In this document: positions 16,272-26,148 of the stretch, piece by piece
Layout of the letters: the number at the start of each line of letters is the position of its first letter
Numbering within the stretch: position 1 is the stretch's first letter
NCBI GenBank assembly: GCA_913045935.1
Contig: CAJWSY010000001.1
Location: 46,397-110,396 of the forward strand
Length of the DNA stretch: 64,000 nucleotides
Reading direction: 5' to 3'
Source: an uncultured Chloroflexota bacterium
GTDB taxonomy: Bacteria; Chloroflexota; Dehalococcoidia; Lucifugimonadales; GCA-002694895
The notes under the pieces: model-generated
The model's input: only the letters and a program-made list of their open reading frames with translations
Told to the model about the DNA's origin: nothing
Database searches by the model: none
Translations under genes and position numbers: made by a program

Positions 16272-19200
16272 CACTATCCTCAATATATTTTGATAAAGGA
16301 CTAACATTATACTCAAATTTCTTACTATTCACACTAAGTATGGCAGAGTAAGCCCCATCAAGAGACGTGAAACATGGGATGTTTTTTTCGGCGGCTGCTC
16401 TACGAATATCAAATCCGTCCTTTATCATTTCACTTTCTCCTGTAACTGTATTAATTACTACATCGACTAATCCATGATTAATAACATCTACTACATTAGG
16501 GTGTTTTCCGGTAAAAACTTTAGGAATGAAATTCACGTCTATACCCATATTTTTAATAAAGTCTGCCGTACCTTCTGTAGCAAGTAAGTTAAATCCTTTT
16601 TCATCTAACTCTAAAACTATTTTTTCAAAATCTGATTTATCTCTGTCAGCAATACTGACTAAAACCGTACCTTTGTCTGGTATAGCCATACCTGAAGATA
16701 TAAGAGCTTTATACATTGCTTTATTAAATTCTTTATCTATACCCATAACCTCGCCTGTTGATTTCATTTCAGGACCTAAAGTTGTATCAACTCCGGTTAA
16801 TTTTGACATGGAAAAAACCGGAGCTTTTATAGCAAATAAATCTTTATTTTTATTCAATCCTCCAGGATAACCTAGTGAAGATAATAATTCACCTGCCATA
16901 ACTTTAACTGCAATATTTACCATAGGAATATTGGTGACTTTTGATATAAAAGGGATAGTTCTACTTGCTCGTGGGTTAACTTCAAGAACTAATACTTGTT
17001 GTGTTTTTTGATCTATAACATATTGTATATTCAACAATCCTTTGACATTTAAATTCAAAGCAATTTTAGTTGTATAGTCAATAATTTGATTAATATGATC
17101 GTCAGACAAACTGATAGGCGGATACACTGCCATTGAATCTCCGCTATGAACTCCTGCTTTTTCAATATGTTCCATAATTCCTGGTATAAATACATCTTTA
17201 CCATCACAAACAGCGTCAACTTCTATTTCTGTACCTAAAATATATTTATCAATCAAAACAGGTCTACCTTCTCCAGCTTGAAATGCATCTTTTAGTAATG
17301 AATCTAATTCGCTCTCTTTATATGCGATATCCATAGCTCTGCCTCCTAGCACAAAGCTAGGTCGGACAAGAACTGGATAGCCTAATTTAACTGCAATATT
17401 CCTTGCTTCTTCTTCATCGGAAGCAGTAAATCCTGGAGGATTTGGCACATCGATAGTTTTTAAAAATTGTTCAAACAAACCTCTATCAGATGCAGTGTTA
17501 ATAGAATTAACAGGAGAGCCCAATATTTGATATTTATTCAAGTTAATTTGTGAAGATAAATTAATAGCAGTTTGTCCTCCAAACTGTACTATTGTTTTTG
17601 TATCACTATTTAAATTTTCATTATCAATAATATCCGCAACGGATTCAAAATCTAATGGCTCAAAATACAGCCTGTCGCTAGTATCAAAATCTGTTGACAC
17701 AGTTTCCGGGTTTGAATTTATCATGATACTCTTATAATTTATATCATTTAAAGCCCATGCTGCATGCACTGAGCAATAATCAAATTCAATTCCCTGTCCT
17801 ATTCTAATAGGTCCACTTCCAAATACTGCTGCCTTATTTCCTTCCATTGATATAGCTTCATTTTCCTGTTCATATGTACTATAAAAATACGGAGTTAAAG
17901 CTTCAAACTCTGCTGCACATGTATCAACCATTTTGTACACAGGAGTTATATTTTCATCTTTTCTGTAGCCTCTAATATCTTCTTCTTTTATGTTTAGTAA
18001 AGTAGAAATCATTTTGTCACTAAATCCAGATTTTTTGTAATCTAACAAATTTTCCTTATCAAGCTTTGATTCTTTAATAGTTTTTTCTTTATCAATTATT
18101 GATTTAAATGCATTAAGAAACCAATAATCTATTCCTGTAATTTTATTAATATAATCAATATCAATACCTTTCCTAAGTGCGTATAATAGAGCCCATAATC
18201 TTTCGTCAGTCGGTTTGTAAAATTCTTTTTGATTTAATAGATTGGTTGTCCATTGTTCATCTTCCCAAAACAATGATTTTCCTGTGATTTCAAGTCCTCT
18301 TATAGCTTTCAAAAAAGCTGTTTTAAATGTTCTGTCAATCGACATAACCTCTCCAGTAGCTTTCATTTGTGTACCTAAAGTTCTGTCTCCATAAATAAAT
18401 TTGTCAAATGGCCACCGAGGTATTTTCACAACACAATAATCCAAAGCAGGCTCAAATACAGCTTTTGTTTTTTTTGTTATAGCATTATCAATTTGATCAA
18501 GTGTTTTTCCTATAGCGATTTTGGCAGCAACTCTAGCAATCGGATATCCTGTAGCCTTACTAGCCAAAGCAGAGCTTCGACTTACTCTAGGATTTACCTC
18601 AATCACATAATAATCATCTTTTACATTTTGCTCGGCAGGATCATTGGGTTTAATAGCAAATTGAACATTACATCCTCCTTCTACTCCAAGATGTCTTATT
18701 ATTTTCAAACTTGAAGATCTTAGCATTTGATATTCTTTATCTGTAAGAGTTTGGCTAGGAGCTACAACTATACTATCACCAGTATGCACTCCCATCGGAT
18801 CAATATTTTCCATATTACAGACTGTAATACAATTGTCATTAGAATCTCTCATAACTTCAAACTCTATTTCTTTCCATCCAACCAATGATTTTTCTATAAG
18901 AATTTGATTTATAGGGCTAGATTTAATTCCTGATTCTGCAATCTTTTCCAATTCTTCTAAAGTGTCTGCCATTCCTCCTCCAGTTCCTCCTAAAGTATAA
19001 GCTGGACGAACAACTACAGGTAATCCAATAGATAATGCAATTTCTTTAGACTCTTGAACAGTTTCTGCTACCGCACTAGTGGGAACCGGTTCTTCTATAC
19101 TTTTCATTAATTCTTTGAATCCTTCTCTATCTTCCGCTTTTTCTATAGTATCAATTGGAGAGCCTAGTAATTTTAAATTATATTTTTCATATATATTCTC

Positions 19201-19491
19201 CTTATGTAATTCCATAGCCAAATTTAAACCGGTTTGACCTCCGAGTGTTGGAAGCAATGCATCAGGTTTCTCATTCTTGATTATTTTTTCAATTGTACTA
19301 ACTGTCATTGGTTCTATATAAACTACATCAGCAATATCCATGTCAGTCATGATTGTGGCTGGATTAGAATTTAATAATATTGTTTTAATGCCCTCTTCTT
19401 TTAACGACCTGCATGCTTGCGTCCCAGCATAATCAAACTCAGCTGCTTGACCTATAACTATTGGCCCAGATCCTAGTACTAGTACTTTCAA
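16255..19491 (-). CDS. carB: Carbamoyl-phosphate synthase large subunit
   Basis: Makes carbamoyl phosphate from bicarbonate, ATP and ammonia delivered by CarA, feeding pyrimidine and arginine synthesis. 1078 residues, full length. Two homologous ATP-grasp halves are visible: the first begins [17 protein letters not shown], the second [20 protein letters not shown]-binding patches include [11 protein letters not shown] and [11 protein letters not shown]. The C-terminal allosteric domain ([16 protein letters not shown] ... INTVTGE) is present. The start is a TTG at 19491 with AAGGATAATAA immediately before, in the end of carA (4-nt overlap). Confidence 0.98.
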   Translation of the reverse strand: MKVLVLGSGPIVIGQAAEFDYAGTQACRSLKEEGIKTILLNSNPATIMTDMDIADVVYIEPMTVSTIEKIIKNEKPDALLPTLGGQTGLNLAMELHKENIYEKYNLKLLGSPIDTIEKAEDREGFKELMKSIEEPVPTSAVAETVQESKEIALSIGLPVVVRPAYTLGGTGGGMADTLEELEKIAESGIKSSPINQILIEKSLVGWKEIEFEVMRDSNDNCITVCNMENIDPMGVHTGDSIVVAPSQTLTDKEYQMLRSSSLKIIRHLGVEGGCNVQFAIKPNDPAEQNVKDDYYVIEVNPRVSRSSALASKATGYPIARVAAKIAIGKTLDQIDNAITKKTKAVFEPALDYCVVKIPRWPFDKFIYGDRTLGTQMKATGEVMSIDRTFKTAFLKAIRGLEITGKSLFWEDEQWTTNLLNQKEFYKPTDERLWALLYALRKGIDIDYINKITGIDYWFLNAFKSIIDKEKTIKESKLDKENLLDYKKSGFSDKMISTLLNIKEEDIRGYRKDENITPVYKMVDTCAAEFEALTPYFYSTYEQENEAISMEGNKAAVFGSGPIRIGQGIEFDYCSVHAAWALNDINYKSIMINSNPETVSTDFDTSDRLYFEPLDFESVADIIDNENLNSDTKTIVQFGGQTAINLSSQINLNKYQILGSPVNSINTASDRGLFEQFLKTIDVPNPPGFTASDEEEARNIAVKLGYPVLVRPSFVLGGRAMDIAYKESELDSLLKDAFQAGEGRPVLIDKYILGTEIEVDAVCDGKDVFIPGIMEHIEKAGVHSGDSMAVYPPISLSDDHINQIIDYTTKIALNLNVKGLLNIQYVIDQKTQQVLVLEVNPRASRTIPFISKVTNIPMVNIAVKVMAGELLSSLGYPGGLNKNKDLFAIKAPVFSMSKLTGVDTTLGPEMKSTGEVMGIDKEFNKAMYKALISSGMAIPDKGTVLVSIADRDKSDFEKIVLELDEKGFNLLATEGTADFIKNMGIDVNFIPKVFTGKHPNVVDVINHGLVDVVINTVTGESEMIKDGFDIRRAAAEKNIPCFTSLDGAYSAILSVNSKKFEYNVSPLSKYIEDSDGSKK

Positions 19492-20588
19492 TTATTATCC
19501 TTTTTTGAATTAATTAAGTTTATAAATTCATCAAATACATATTCATTATCATATGGCCCTGGTGATGCTTCCGAATGATATTGAATACCCATAATAGGTA
19601 ATGTCTTATGTTTAATTCCTGAAACAGTTTCATCATTCAAATTAACATGAGTGATCTCAAGATCGTTTGATATTCCATTTGATTCGACTGCATAACCATG
19701 ATTTTGAGCTGTTATGTATACCTTTCCTGAAATCAAATCTTTTACCGGCTGATTACCTCCTCTATGTCCAAATTTCAACTTAAAAGTATTAGCTCCAAAA
19801 GATCTAGCTAATATCTGATGTCCTAAACATATTCCAAACATAGGATAATCATTTGTTAAATTTGCGATCTTCTCTACAAGGTATTCCATATTTTTGGGGT
19901 CACCTGGGCCTGGTGAAATTAAAATTCCGTCAGGATTATATTCTTTTAATTTTTTCAAATCAAAATTTGAAGAAAATATTTCTATTTCACAATTTCTTTT
20001 ATTTAATAACTTTAAAATATTTTCTTTTACACCACAGTCTATTACTGCTATTTTATATGAAGAATTCGTAATTGATTTTCCATATTTTATATTTAAAGAT
20101 TCTTTATTTGAAACACCTTCAGCTAAATCTAAGGAATCATAGGATGGCACTGATTCGAGGAATTTAATTCCTTCTTCTGGGTCTAACCCTTTGTATATAA
20201 CACCATTCATAACACCCTTAGATCTTATTTTTTTCACTACCGATCTTGTGTCTAAATCTGATATTCCAATTATTTTTTCTCTTTTTAAAAATTCATCAAT
20301 AGTAGTTTCTGAAGTGATATGACTTGGAATTGTTTCATGATGACGAACTACATATCCAGCAACTTGTATTTTATTTGATTCACTAATCAAATCATTAATC
20401 CCATAATTGCCAATCATTGGATAAGTTTGAATTACTATCTGCCCTCTATAAGAAGGGTCAGTCAATATCTCTTGATAACCGGTCATAGAAGTATTAAAGA
20501 CAACTTCTCCATAAGTCATTTTGGGATAACCAAAAATTTTACCTTTATAAATTGATCCATCTGATAAAATCAAATATCCTTCATTCAT
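19488..20588 (-). CDS. carA: Carbamoyl-phosphate synthase small subunit (glutaminase)
   Basis: Class I glutamine amidotransferase subunit that frees ammonia from glutamine and channels it to CarB. About 366 residues. The N-terminal CarA domain ([15 protein letters not shown] ... [17 protein letters not shown]) is followed by the glutaminase domain with nucleophile Cys in [11 protein letters not shown], and His/Glu in [13 protein letters not shown] choose the ATG at 20588 ([11 protein letters not shown]) since GGAGAG lies 5-7 nt upstream; longer starts at 20600 or 20624 would only add residues unlike the family. It overlaps pyrC by 8 nt and carB by 4 nt. Confidence 0.96.
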   Translation of the reverse strand: MNEGYLILSDGSIYKGKIFGYPKMTYGEVVFNTSMTGYQEILTDPSYRGQIVIQTYPMIGNYGINDLISESNKIQVAGYVVRHHETIPSHITSETTIDEFLKREKIIGISDLDTRSVVKKIRSKGVMNGVIYKGLDPEEGIKFLESVPSYDSLDLAEGVSNKESLNIKYGKSITNSSYKIAVIDCGVKENILKLLNKRNCEIEIFSSNFDLKKLKEYNPDGILISPGPGDPKNMEYLVEKIANLTNDYPMFGICLGHQILARSFGANTFKLKFGHRGGNQPVKDLISGKVYITAQNHGYAVESNGISNDLEITHVNLNDETVSGIKHKTLPIMGIQYHSEASPGPYDNEYVFDEFINLINSKKDNN

Positions 20589-21918
20589 TAAACTCTCCAT
20601 TAATAGAATATATAATTTCCCCATCGACTAATGTGGTCGTAATTAGGCCTGTCAATTCTGTTCCATTTATTGGTGTATTTTTGCCTTTAGAAACAAAATT
20701 GTTCGTGTCAACAATCCATTTTTTATTTAAATCAAAAATAGCTATATCTGCTGGATAATTTTTTTCAATTCTTCCTATTTTTTTATTTAGAAAACTAGCA
20801 GGATTAGAAGTCATACATTTCAATATTTTTGTCAATTCAATTTGCTTCAAATGCACTTTTGCTAAAACCGATCCTAAAGATGTTTCAAAATTACTTATAC
20901 CAAAAGCTGCCTGATTAATTGTTGTCATTTTATCTTCAAATCCATGAGGAGCATGATCTGTAGCAATTATTGTTATAAGATCATCATTTATACCTTCTAT
21001 CATAGAAAGTATATCTTTATCTGTTCTCAACGGTGGAAATACTTTTGCATTAGTATTGTAGGCATTTTCTCCAATTTGTTTTTGGTCACCTTCAAACGCA
21101 CCAAGAATAAAATCTTCTGTTAAAGTAAGGTGGTGAGGTGTTACCTCGGCTGTGTATTTAATTCCTCTAGATTTCGCCATTTTTAAAATATCCAATGATT
21201 GTTTAGCAGAGATATGACAAGCGTGATAATTACCTCCTGTCATTTCCGCCAAGAGAATATCCCTTGATAACATAGAAGCTTCTGCAGCATTTGGAATTCC
21301 CGCGCATCCTAGTCTTTGAGATAAATAACCTTCATTCATTACACCTTGCCCTTTAAAATTTATTTGCCTATCATCACAATGATTCATAATCGGCCTGGAA
21401 ACCATCTTGCTATACTCCAAAGCTGTTTTCATAATATTATTATCAGACACGGGTTCTCCGTCGTCGCTAAATCCTATTGCTCCAGCGTCAGCTAATGATT
21501 TCATTTCAACTATCTTCTCTCCTTCTCTGTTTTCTGTTACAGCTCCTATAGGCAATACTTTAACTTTAGCTCTGTCTGCGCATATATCTTTTAAATACTC
21601 AATAGAATCATATGAATCTAAAGCAGGAATGGTTGTTGGCATTGAGCATATTGTTGTAAATCCACCTTTAGCGGCTGCCTGAGTTCCTGTTAATATCGTT
21701 TCTTTATACTCATATCCCGGCTCTCTGAGATGTGAATGAATGTCTATAAATCCAGGACTGACTATGTAACCTTTTGCATCAATAATTTCCACATCTTTTT
21801 CATTAATCTCAATTTTGCCAACTTCTTCTATAAATTTCCCATTGATTAATATGTCTACATTAATCAGTTTATCTGATATCCCATCAAATACTTGCCCGTT
21901 TTTAATTATCTTCTTCAT
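20581..21918 (-). CDS. pyrC: Dihydroorotase
   Basis: Cyclises N-carbamoyl-L-aspartate to dihydroorotate, the third step of UMP synthesis. A 445-residue class I type enzyme. The metal motif GFIDIHSHLREPGYEYKETI (57-76) carries the HxH pair. Other metal His residues appear in MNHCDDRQI and NYHACHISAKQS; the catalytic Asp lies in IATDHAPHG near residue 311. AGGAGAT precedes the ATG by about 5 nt. It lies 9 nt after pyrB and overlaps carA by 8 nt, in a pyrRBC-carAB operon. Confidence 0.96.
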   Translation of the reverse strand: MKKIIKNGQVFDGISDKLINVDILINGKFIEEVGKIEINEKDVEIIDAKGYIVSPGFIDIHSHLREPGYEYKETILTGTQAAAKGGFTTICSMPTTIPALDSYDSIEYLKDICADRAKVKVLPIGAVTENREGEKIVEMKSLADAGAIGFSDDGEPVSDNNIMKTALEYSKMVSRPIMNHCDDRQINFKGQGVMNEGYLSQRLGCAGIPNAAEASMLSRDILLAEMTGGNYHACHISAKQSLDILKMAKSRGIKYTAEVTPHHLTLTEDFILGAFEGDQKQIGENAYNTNAKVFPPLRTDKDILSMIEGINDDLITIIATDHAPHGFEDKMTTINQAAFGISNFETSLGSVLAKVHLKQIELTKILKCMTSNPASFLNKKIGRIEKNYPADIAIFDLNKKWIVDTNNFVSKGKNTPINGTELTGLITTTLVDGEIIYSINGEFNE

Positions 21919-21927
21919 GCTAATCTC

Positions 21928-22911
21928 CTATATTTGATCTAGTGAATAGTCACCAATTAACAGTAATAATAATGCCATTCTAATTGCCACACTATTTTGG
22001 ACCTGATCATTTATTAATGATCTTTCAGAATTTGATACATACCCGTCGATTTCAATACCTAAGTTTACTGGACCAGGATGTAAAATCTTAATTTCTTTCT
22101 CGCAACTTTTAAGAGAATCCTCATTCAACTTAAACAATCTAGTATACTCATTTATATTTGGAACTACATAATTTGACTTTCGCTCAAATTGAGTTCTCAA
22201 AGTCATAACTAAGTCTGCATTTTTCAAGCTGTATCTTAAATCATCACTATATTTAATTTCAGGCCAATATATTTGATTTCTTTCTACTGAATTATCACTC
22301 AAATATTGAGCATCCATAGTTGTTGGTGCGCAAATAGTTATTCTTGCTCCCATAATCGAAAATCCTATAATTGTGGACCTTGCTACTCTGCTGTGTACAT
22401 TATCTCCAAGTACAGTTAAATTAAGACCTTCAATATTCCCTACTTTTTTATGCACAGTGTATAAATCAATTAAATTTTGTGTAGGATGAGCATGAGATCC
22501 ATCTCCTGCGTTAATAACAGGAATGCCGATATTCCTCGCAACAAAATAAGGAGCCCCTGCGTCAAAATGTCTCATGACCAAAAGATTTGCACCAATAGAT
22601 TCAAGAGTTTGAACACTATTAAAAAGAGATTCTCCTTTCTCGTCACTACTACCGCTTGAGGACATATTTATAACATCAGCCGACAATATTTTGCCTGCAT
22701 TTTCAAAAGATACTCTTGTGCGCGTACTAGGTTCAGCAAAATAATTAAGAATAGTTTTTCCTCGAAGCGCCGGGATTTTTCTGATTGAGCCTTTCGCAAT
22801 AGACTGAAGTTTGTCAGCATATTCAAATATATAATTTATATCTGATTTATTTAATTGGTCAACATCCAATAAATTACGAAAATTGGTCAATGGTTTAATT
22901 TTATTAGTCAT
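21928..22911 (-). CDS. pyrB: Aspartate carbamoyltransferase catalytic subunit
   Basis: Condenses carbamoyl phosphate with aspartate in the committed step of pyrimidine synthesis. 327 residues. The carbamoyl-phosphate loop is FAEPSTRTRVSFENAG (54-69); HPTQNLIDLYTV and the aspartate-binding region TLRTQFER and HPGPVNLGIEI are intact. No pyrI regulatory gene is present, in line with regulation through PyrR instead. It starts within the end of pyrR (4-nt overlap). Confidence 0.97.
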   Translation of the reverse strand: MTNKIKPLTNFRNLLDVDQLNKSDINYIFEYADKLQSIAKGSIRKIPALRGKTILNYFAEPSTRTRVSFENAGKILSADVINMSSSGSSDEKGESLFNSVQTLESIGANLLVMRHFDAGAPYFVARNIGIPVINAGDGSHAHPTQNLIDLYTVHKKVGNIEGLNLTVLGDNVHSRVARSTIIGFSIMGARITICAPTTMDAQYLSDNSVERNQIYWPEIKYSDDLRYSLKNADLVMTLRTQFERKSNYVVPNINEYTRLFKLNEDSLKSCEKEIKILHPGPVNLGIEIDGYVSNSERSLINDQVQNSVAIRMALLLLLIGDYSLDQI

Positions 22912-23429
22912 TCTATTTCCACTCCATCTACCCCATCAATTTCTTCAACTAAAACTTTTATTTTTTCATCTTTAGAAGTGGGTATGTTTTTACCAATAAA
23001 ATCAGGAGAAATAGGTAATTCTCTGTGCCCTCGATCAATTAAAACAGAAAGTTGAATACTAGACGGGCGGCCATAATCCATTAAAGCATCCATCGCTGCT
23101 CTTATACTTCTGCCAGTATATAAAACATCATCTATCAAAACAACATTGCAATCATTAATATCTATATCAATTACAGTTGGATTAATATCTGTTTTGATTT
23201 TGGTTTCAATATCATCTCTATAAAATGAAACATCTAGTTGAGCAATAGGGACAGTTAATTTTTCAAAATCTTCTATAAAATCAGCAATACGTTTTGCTAT
23301 TGGAACACCTCTAGTGTGCATGCCAATTAGAACTAATTTTTCAGGTCCTGAATTTTTCTCAAGTATTTCATGCGAAATCCTTTTGAGCATTCTTGAAAAG
23401 CTATTTGAATCTATAATTAGTTTACCCAA
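22908..23429 (-). CDS. pyrR: Pyrimidine operon regulator PyrR / uracil phosphoribosyltransferase
   Basis: RNA-binding regulator that senses UMP/UTP against PRPP; it also has weak uracil phosphoribosyltransferase activity. 173 residues. The PRPP motif is VVLIDDVLYTGRSIRAAMDAL; other landmarks are IGMHTRGVPIAKRIA and SVLIDRGHRELPI. The start is a TTG at 23429, forced by an in-frame TAA just upstream; no strong Shine-Dalgarno is seen. It heads the pyr operon. I could not recognise the Bacillus-type PyrR-binding loop in the leader, so the mode of control may differ. Confidence 0.95.
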   Translation of the reverse strand: MGKLIIDSNSFSRMLKRISHEILEKNSGPEKLVLIGMHTRGVPIAKRIADFIEDFEKLTVPIAQLDVSFYRDDIETKIKTDINPTVIDIDINDCNVVLIDDVLYTGRSIRAAMDALMDYGRPSSIQLSVLIDRGHRELPISPDFIGKNIPTSKDEKIKVLVEEIDGVDGVEIE

Positions 23430-23441
23430 TTATACCAAAGC

Positions 23442-23465
23442 TTTAAGAGTTGTATTATTCTTAAA
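23442..23465 (-). promoter_or_regulatory. Hairpin in the pyrR leader, with a TATAAT upstream
   Basis: A perfect 7-bp inverted repeat (TTTAAGA / TCTTAAA on either strand) with a 10-nt loop lies 12 nt before the pyrR start. A TATAAT at 23475-23480 (minus strand), with no clear -35 box, could start transcription just upstream. The stem is mostly A/T and may be chance; it lacks a U-run, so it is not an intrinsic terminator. Confidence 0.25.
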
Positions 23466-23673
23466 AAGATTAAAATTATACAAGTATATAGAAAACATAA
23501 TTAACATCCTTTTCAGTATCTCAGTACTAATTTAAAGGTTAGTAAATATGATTAGATTATATATAAATATGAAAATAATATCAAATTCAATTTTTATATA
23601 ATAATTTAAACGTAATCATTATATTTATTTGATATCATATATGCGTTTGTTTGAAAAATATCAAATATTAAGA

Positions 23674-24783
23674 ATGATTATTGGAATAATAAAAGAAATA
23701 AAAAACAACGAAAATAGAGTAGCTTTAATTCCCGAAAAGGCAAAGTTACTAACAGCTAAAAATCATCAGGTGTTAGTAGAATTCGATGCAGGAATTGGAT
23801 CTGGATATACAAATCAAGATTATGAATTAGCAGGCTGTAAAATAATACAAAGCTCAAATGAAATTTTCTTAACTTCTGATATAGTACTAAAAGTAAAAGA
23901 ACCCTTAGAATCAGAGTACAAATTACTTAATAACAAAGCGACTCTTTTTACATATCTTCACTTAGCTGCCAATAGTAAATTAACTAATTCTTTATTAAAT
24001 GCAGGAACAACTGCTATCGCTTATGAAAATGTGTCTCCAGATAACAAGAATTTCCCTTTGTTAAAACCAATGTCAGAAATAGCCGGCAAACTTGCTCCTC
24101 AAATTGCATCAAATTTCTTGCAAAAACAAAATGGGGGACTTGGAGTACTTATTGGTGGAACTGAGACAGTTCCTGCTCTTAAAATTGGGATTATAGGAGC
24201 TGGCACTGTTGGGTATAATGCAGCTTCTATTGCTTTAGGAATGCAAGCCAATGTTTATGTATTTGATATAGATGAAGAAAAGTTATTAAATTTAAATAAT
24301 AATTATCCTAATGCAAATACTGTGTTATCAAATAAGCAAAATTTAAATGATATATTACCTTTGATGGACGTAATTATTAATGGTATATATATACCGGGAG
24401 CATCTGCTCCAAAAATTATTGATCAAGCTTTATTGCAACAATTAAAAAATAATTGTTTAATTGTCGATGTAGCTATAGATCAAGGAGGAAGCGTGGAAAA
24501 CCTAACTCCGACCAGTCATGATGATCCAATCGTAAACATCAATCAAGTTTATGGATATGCAGTACCCAACATGCCAGGAGTAGTTCCTAGAACTGCAAGT
24601 AAAGCCTTAAATGAAGCTACTTTTCCGTATATAGAATATTTAGCAAACAATGGGTTTGAGCATTCAATAAAGAATAATAACGAAATAGCAAATGGAGTTA
24701 ATACCTATAAAAACAAACTAACCTCCAAGCCTGTTGCAGACTCACTAAATCTAAATTTTTCTCCGCTTGACGAATTGATTTGA
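23674..24783 (+). CDS. ald: Alanine dehydrogenase
   Basis: NAD-dependent interconversion of L-alanine with pyruvate and ammonia. I start it at 23674 (MIIGIIKEIKNNENRVALIPEK), the family N-terminus, giving 369 residues against a usual 371; an ATG at 23629 or 23641 would add 11-15 residues unlike the family. The active-site Lys lies in VLKVKEP and the His in YLHLAAN. The Rossmann loop is GIIGAGTVGYNAASIA, and VYGYAVPNMPGVVPRTAS near the C-terminus is diagnostic. No strong Shine-Dalgarno at either start. It is divergent from pyrR and 6 nt before the next gene. Confidence 0.95.
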   Translation: MIIGIIKEIKNNENRVALIPEKAKLLTAKNHQVLVEFDAGIGSGYTNQDYELAGCKIIQSSNEIFLTSDIVLKVKEPLESEYKLLNNKATLFTYLHLAANSKLTNSLLNAGTTAIAYENVSPDNKNFPLLKPMSEIAGKLAPQIASNFLQKQNGGLGVLIGGTETVPALKIGIIGAGTVGYNAASIALGMQANVYVFDIDEEKLLNLNNNYPNANTVLSNKQNLNDILPLMDVIINGIYIPGASAPKIIDQALLQQLKNNCLIVDVAIDQGGSVENLTPTSHDDPIVNINQVYGYAVPNMPGVVPRTASKALNEATFPYIEYLANNGFEHSIKNNNEIANGVNTYKNKLTSKPVADSLNLNFSPLDELI

Positions 24784-24789
24784 TTGATT

Positions 24790-25704
24790 ATGAATAAAAA
24801 TATTTTTGTAATATTTGGTGTTAGCGGATTAATTGGTACAGAATTAGCAAAAACTCTTCACAAAAATAACGAATACACTATTGGTATTACAAGAAATATT
24901 AATAAAACAAAAAAGAAACTACCTTTTTTAAACGAATTACTTGATACAGCATACATAAAATCAAATACTTTTAACACAAATACTAATAATTTCATTTTCA
25001 TTAACTTATCTGCAGAGCCATTAATAGGATTATGGACAAAAACCAAAAGTAGACGCGTGTTGGAAAGTAGGTTAGATGGAATAAATAAATCCATATCATT
25101 AATAAAAAAATACAATCTTAATAATTCCACAATTCTGTGCGCAAGTGGCATAGGAATATACGGGAATAACTTCACTGAATCTCAATCTGAAGATTCCAAA
25201 ACTTCGGATGATACATTTGTTTCACAAATGTCTAAAAAAATAGAACAAAAGCTAAATTCTTCTGAAATTAGTAAAAATATAAATATGCGTTTTGGAATAG
25301 TATTAAGTAAAAATGGTGGATCTTTAAAATACCTAAATTTAATTTATAATATGGGAATAGGAGGTCCAATAGGGAAAGGGAATCAATGGTGGTCATGGAT
25401 ACACATAGACGATGTAATCAATTCCATTTTACACATAGTGCAAAACAAATTAGAAGGTCCTATTAATATAACTTCCCCTAATCCTGAAAAACAAAAAGAT
25501 TTTTCAAAAATTCTAGCAAAGAATCTGCACAGACCGTCCTTAATGTACACGCCAGATTTTGTATTAAAAATAATTTTAGGAAATTTTGCCACAGAATTAT
25601 TGGATAGCAAAAAAATTGTTCCAAAAAAATTAATTGATTCAAATTTTAAATTTAAATTTGATTTTTTAAAAGATGCTTTAAATAATATTTACAATGAAAA
25701 ATAG
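24790..25704 (+). CDS. TIGR01777-family NAD(P)-binding epimerase/SDR protein
   Basis: About 304 residues of the extended SDR fold (YfcH-like). The nucleotide-binding loop is FGVSGLIGTELAKTL at the N-terminus. Family marks are LSAEPLIGLWTKTKSRRVLESRLDG, ASGIGIYGNN, RFGIVLSKNGGSLKYL, and QWWSWIHIDDVINSI. The C-terminal DUF1731-like part is PDFVLKIILGNFATELLDSKK. The biochemical role of this family is poorly known. ATG at 24790 is preferred over a TTG at 24784. Its 3' end overlaps the SRPBCC gene by 11 nt; elsewhere the two domains are sometimes linked, which suggests a shared task. Confidence 0.88.
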   Translation: MNKNIFVIFGVSGLIGTELAKTLHKNNEYTIGITRNINKTKKKLPFLNELLDTAYIKSNTFNTNTNNFIFINLSAEPLIGLWTKTKSRRVLESRLDGINKSISLIKKYNLNNSTILCASGIGIYGNNFTESQSEDSKTSDDTFVSQMSKKIEQKLNSSEISKNINMRFGIVLSKNGGSLKYLNLIYNMGIGGPIGKGNQWWSWIHIDDVINSILHIVQNKLEGPINITSPNPEKQKDFSKILAKNLHRPSLMYTPDFVLKIILGNFATELLDSKKIVPKKLIDSNFKFKFDFLKDALNNIYNEK

Positions 25705-26134
25705 AACATTCATATACAATACAACTATTAGAAGATCTATAGATGTAGTATTCGAATTTTATTCCAATCCACAAAATATCAATCAGTTAACCCCTTGGTT
25801 TGTATCAGCTCAAGTTTCTCCAAATACCAAAGTAAGTTCTGGTTCAAATTTTAAAATTAAAATTAAAATATTGGGGATCACAGTAAGTAAATGGCAAATA
25901 TTAATACAAAATTACAAAAACAATAATACTTTCACAGATATCCAAGTTGAGGGTCCTTTTGAAATATGGCAACATAGTCATACTTTTAAAGAAGGTAAAA
26001 ACAATACTCTAATGGAAGATAAAATCATCTACAGATCTAAGATATCTATTTTAAATAAATTAAATATACTCAAATACATATTTGCTCTTGTTTTTTATTA
26101 TCGTAAACGTAAAATATTGAGTATATTTAAATAA
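25694..26134 (+). CDS. SRPBCC-fold ligand-binding protein
   Basis: A 146-residue START/Bet v1-like protein with a hydrophobic ligand cavity. It begins NRTFIYNTTIRRSIDVVFEFYSNP, typical of the polyketide-cyclase/coenzyme-Q-binding group. It also has VEGPFEIWQHSHTFKEGKN and MEDKIIYR, close to the PFxxWxHxHxF ... DxVxY pattern of SRPBCC proteins found with TIGR01777 partners. The C-terminus (LKYIFALVFYYRKRKIL) is hydrophobic then basic. ATG at 25694 lies inside the upstream gene. No catalytic site is evident. Confidence 0.8.
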   Translation: MKNRTFIYNTTIRRSIDVVFEFYSNPQNINQLTPWFVSAQVSPNTKVSSGSNFKIKIKILGITVSKWQILIQNYKNNNTFTDIQVEGPFEIWQHSHTFKEGKNNTLMEDKIIYRSKISILNKLNILKYIFALVFYYRKRKILSIFK

Positions 26135-26148
26135 AAAACAATAGGATA

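Noticed and set aside
23430-23435. TATAAT directly before the pyrR TTG as promoter
   Set aside because: Transcription would begin inside the gene and no -35 box is found at 16-18 nt.
24383-24396. GGTATATATATACC palindrome in ald
   Set aside because: A 14-bp palindrome of alternating A/T within coding sequence is expected by chance in such AT-rich DNA, unlike the 36-bp one.
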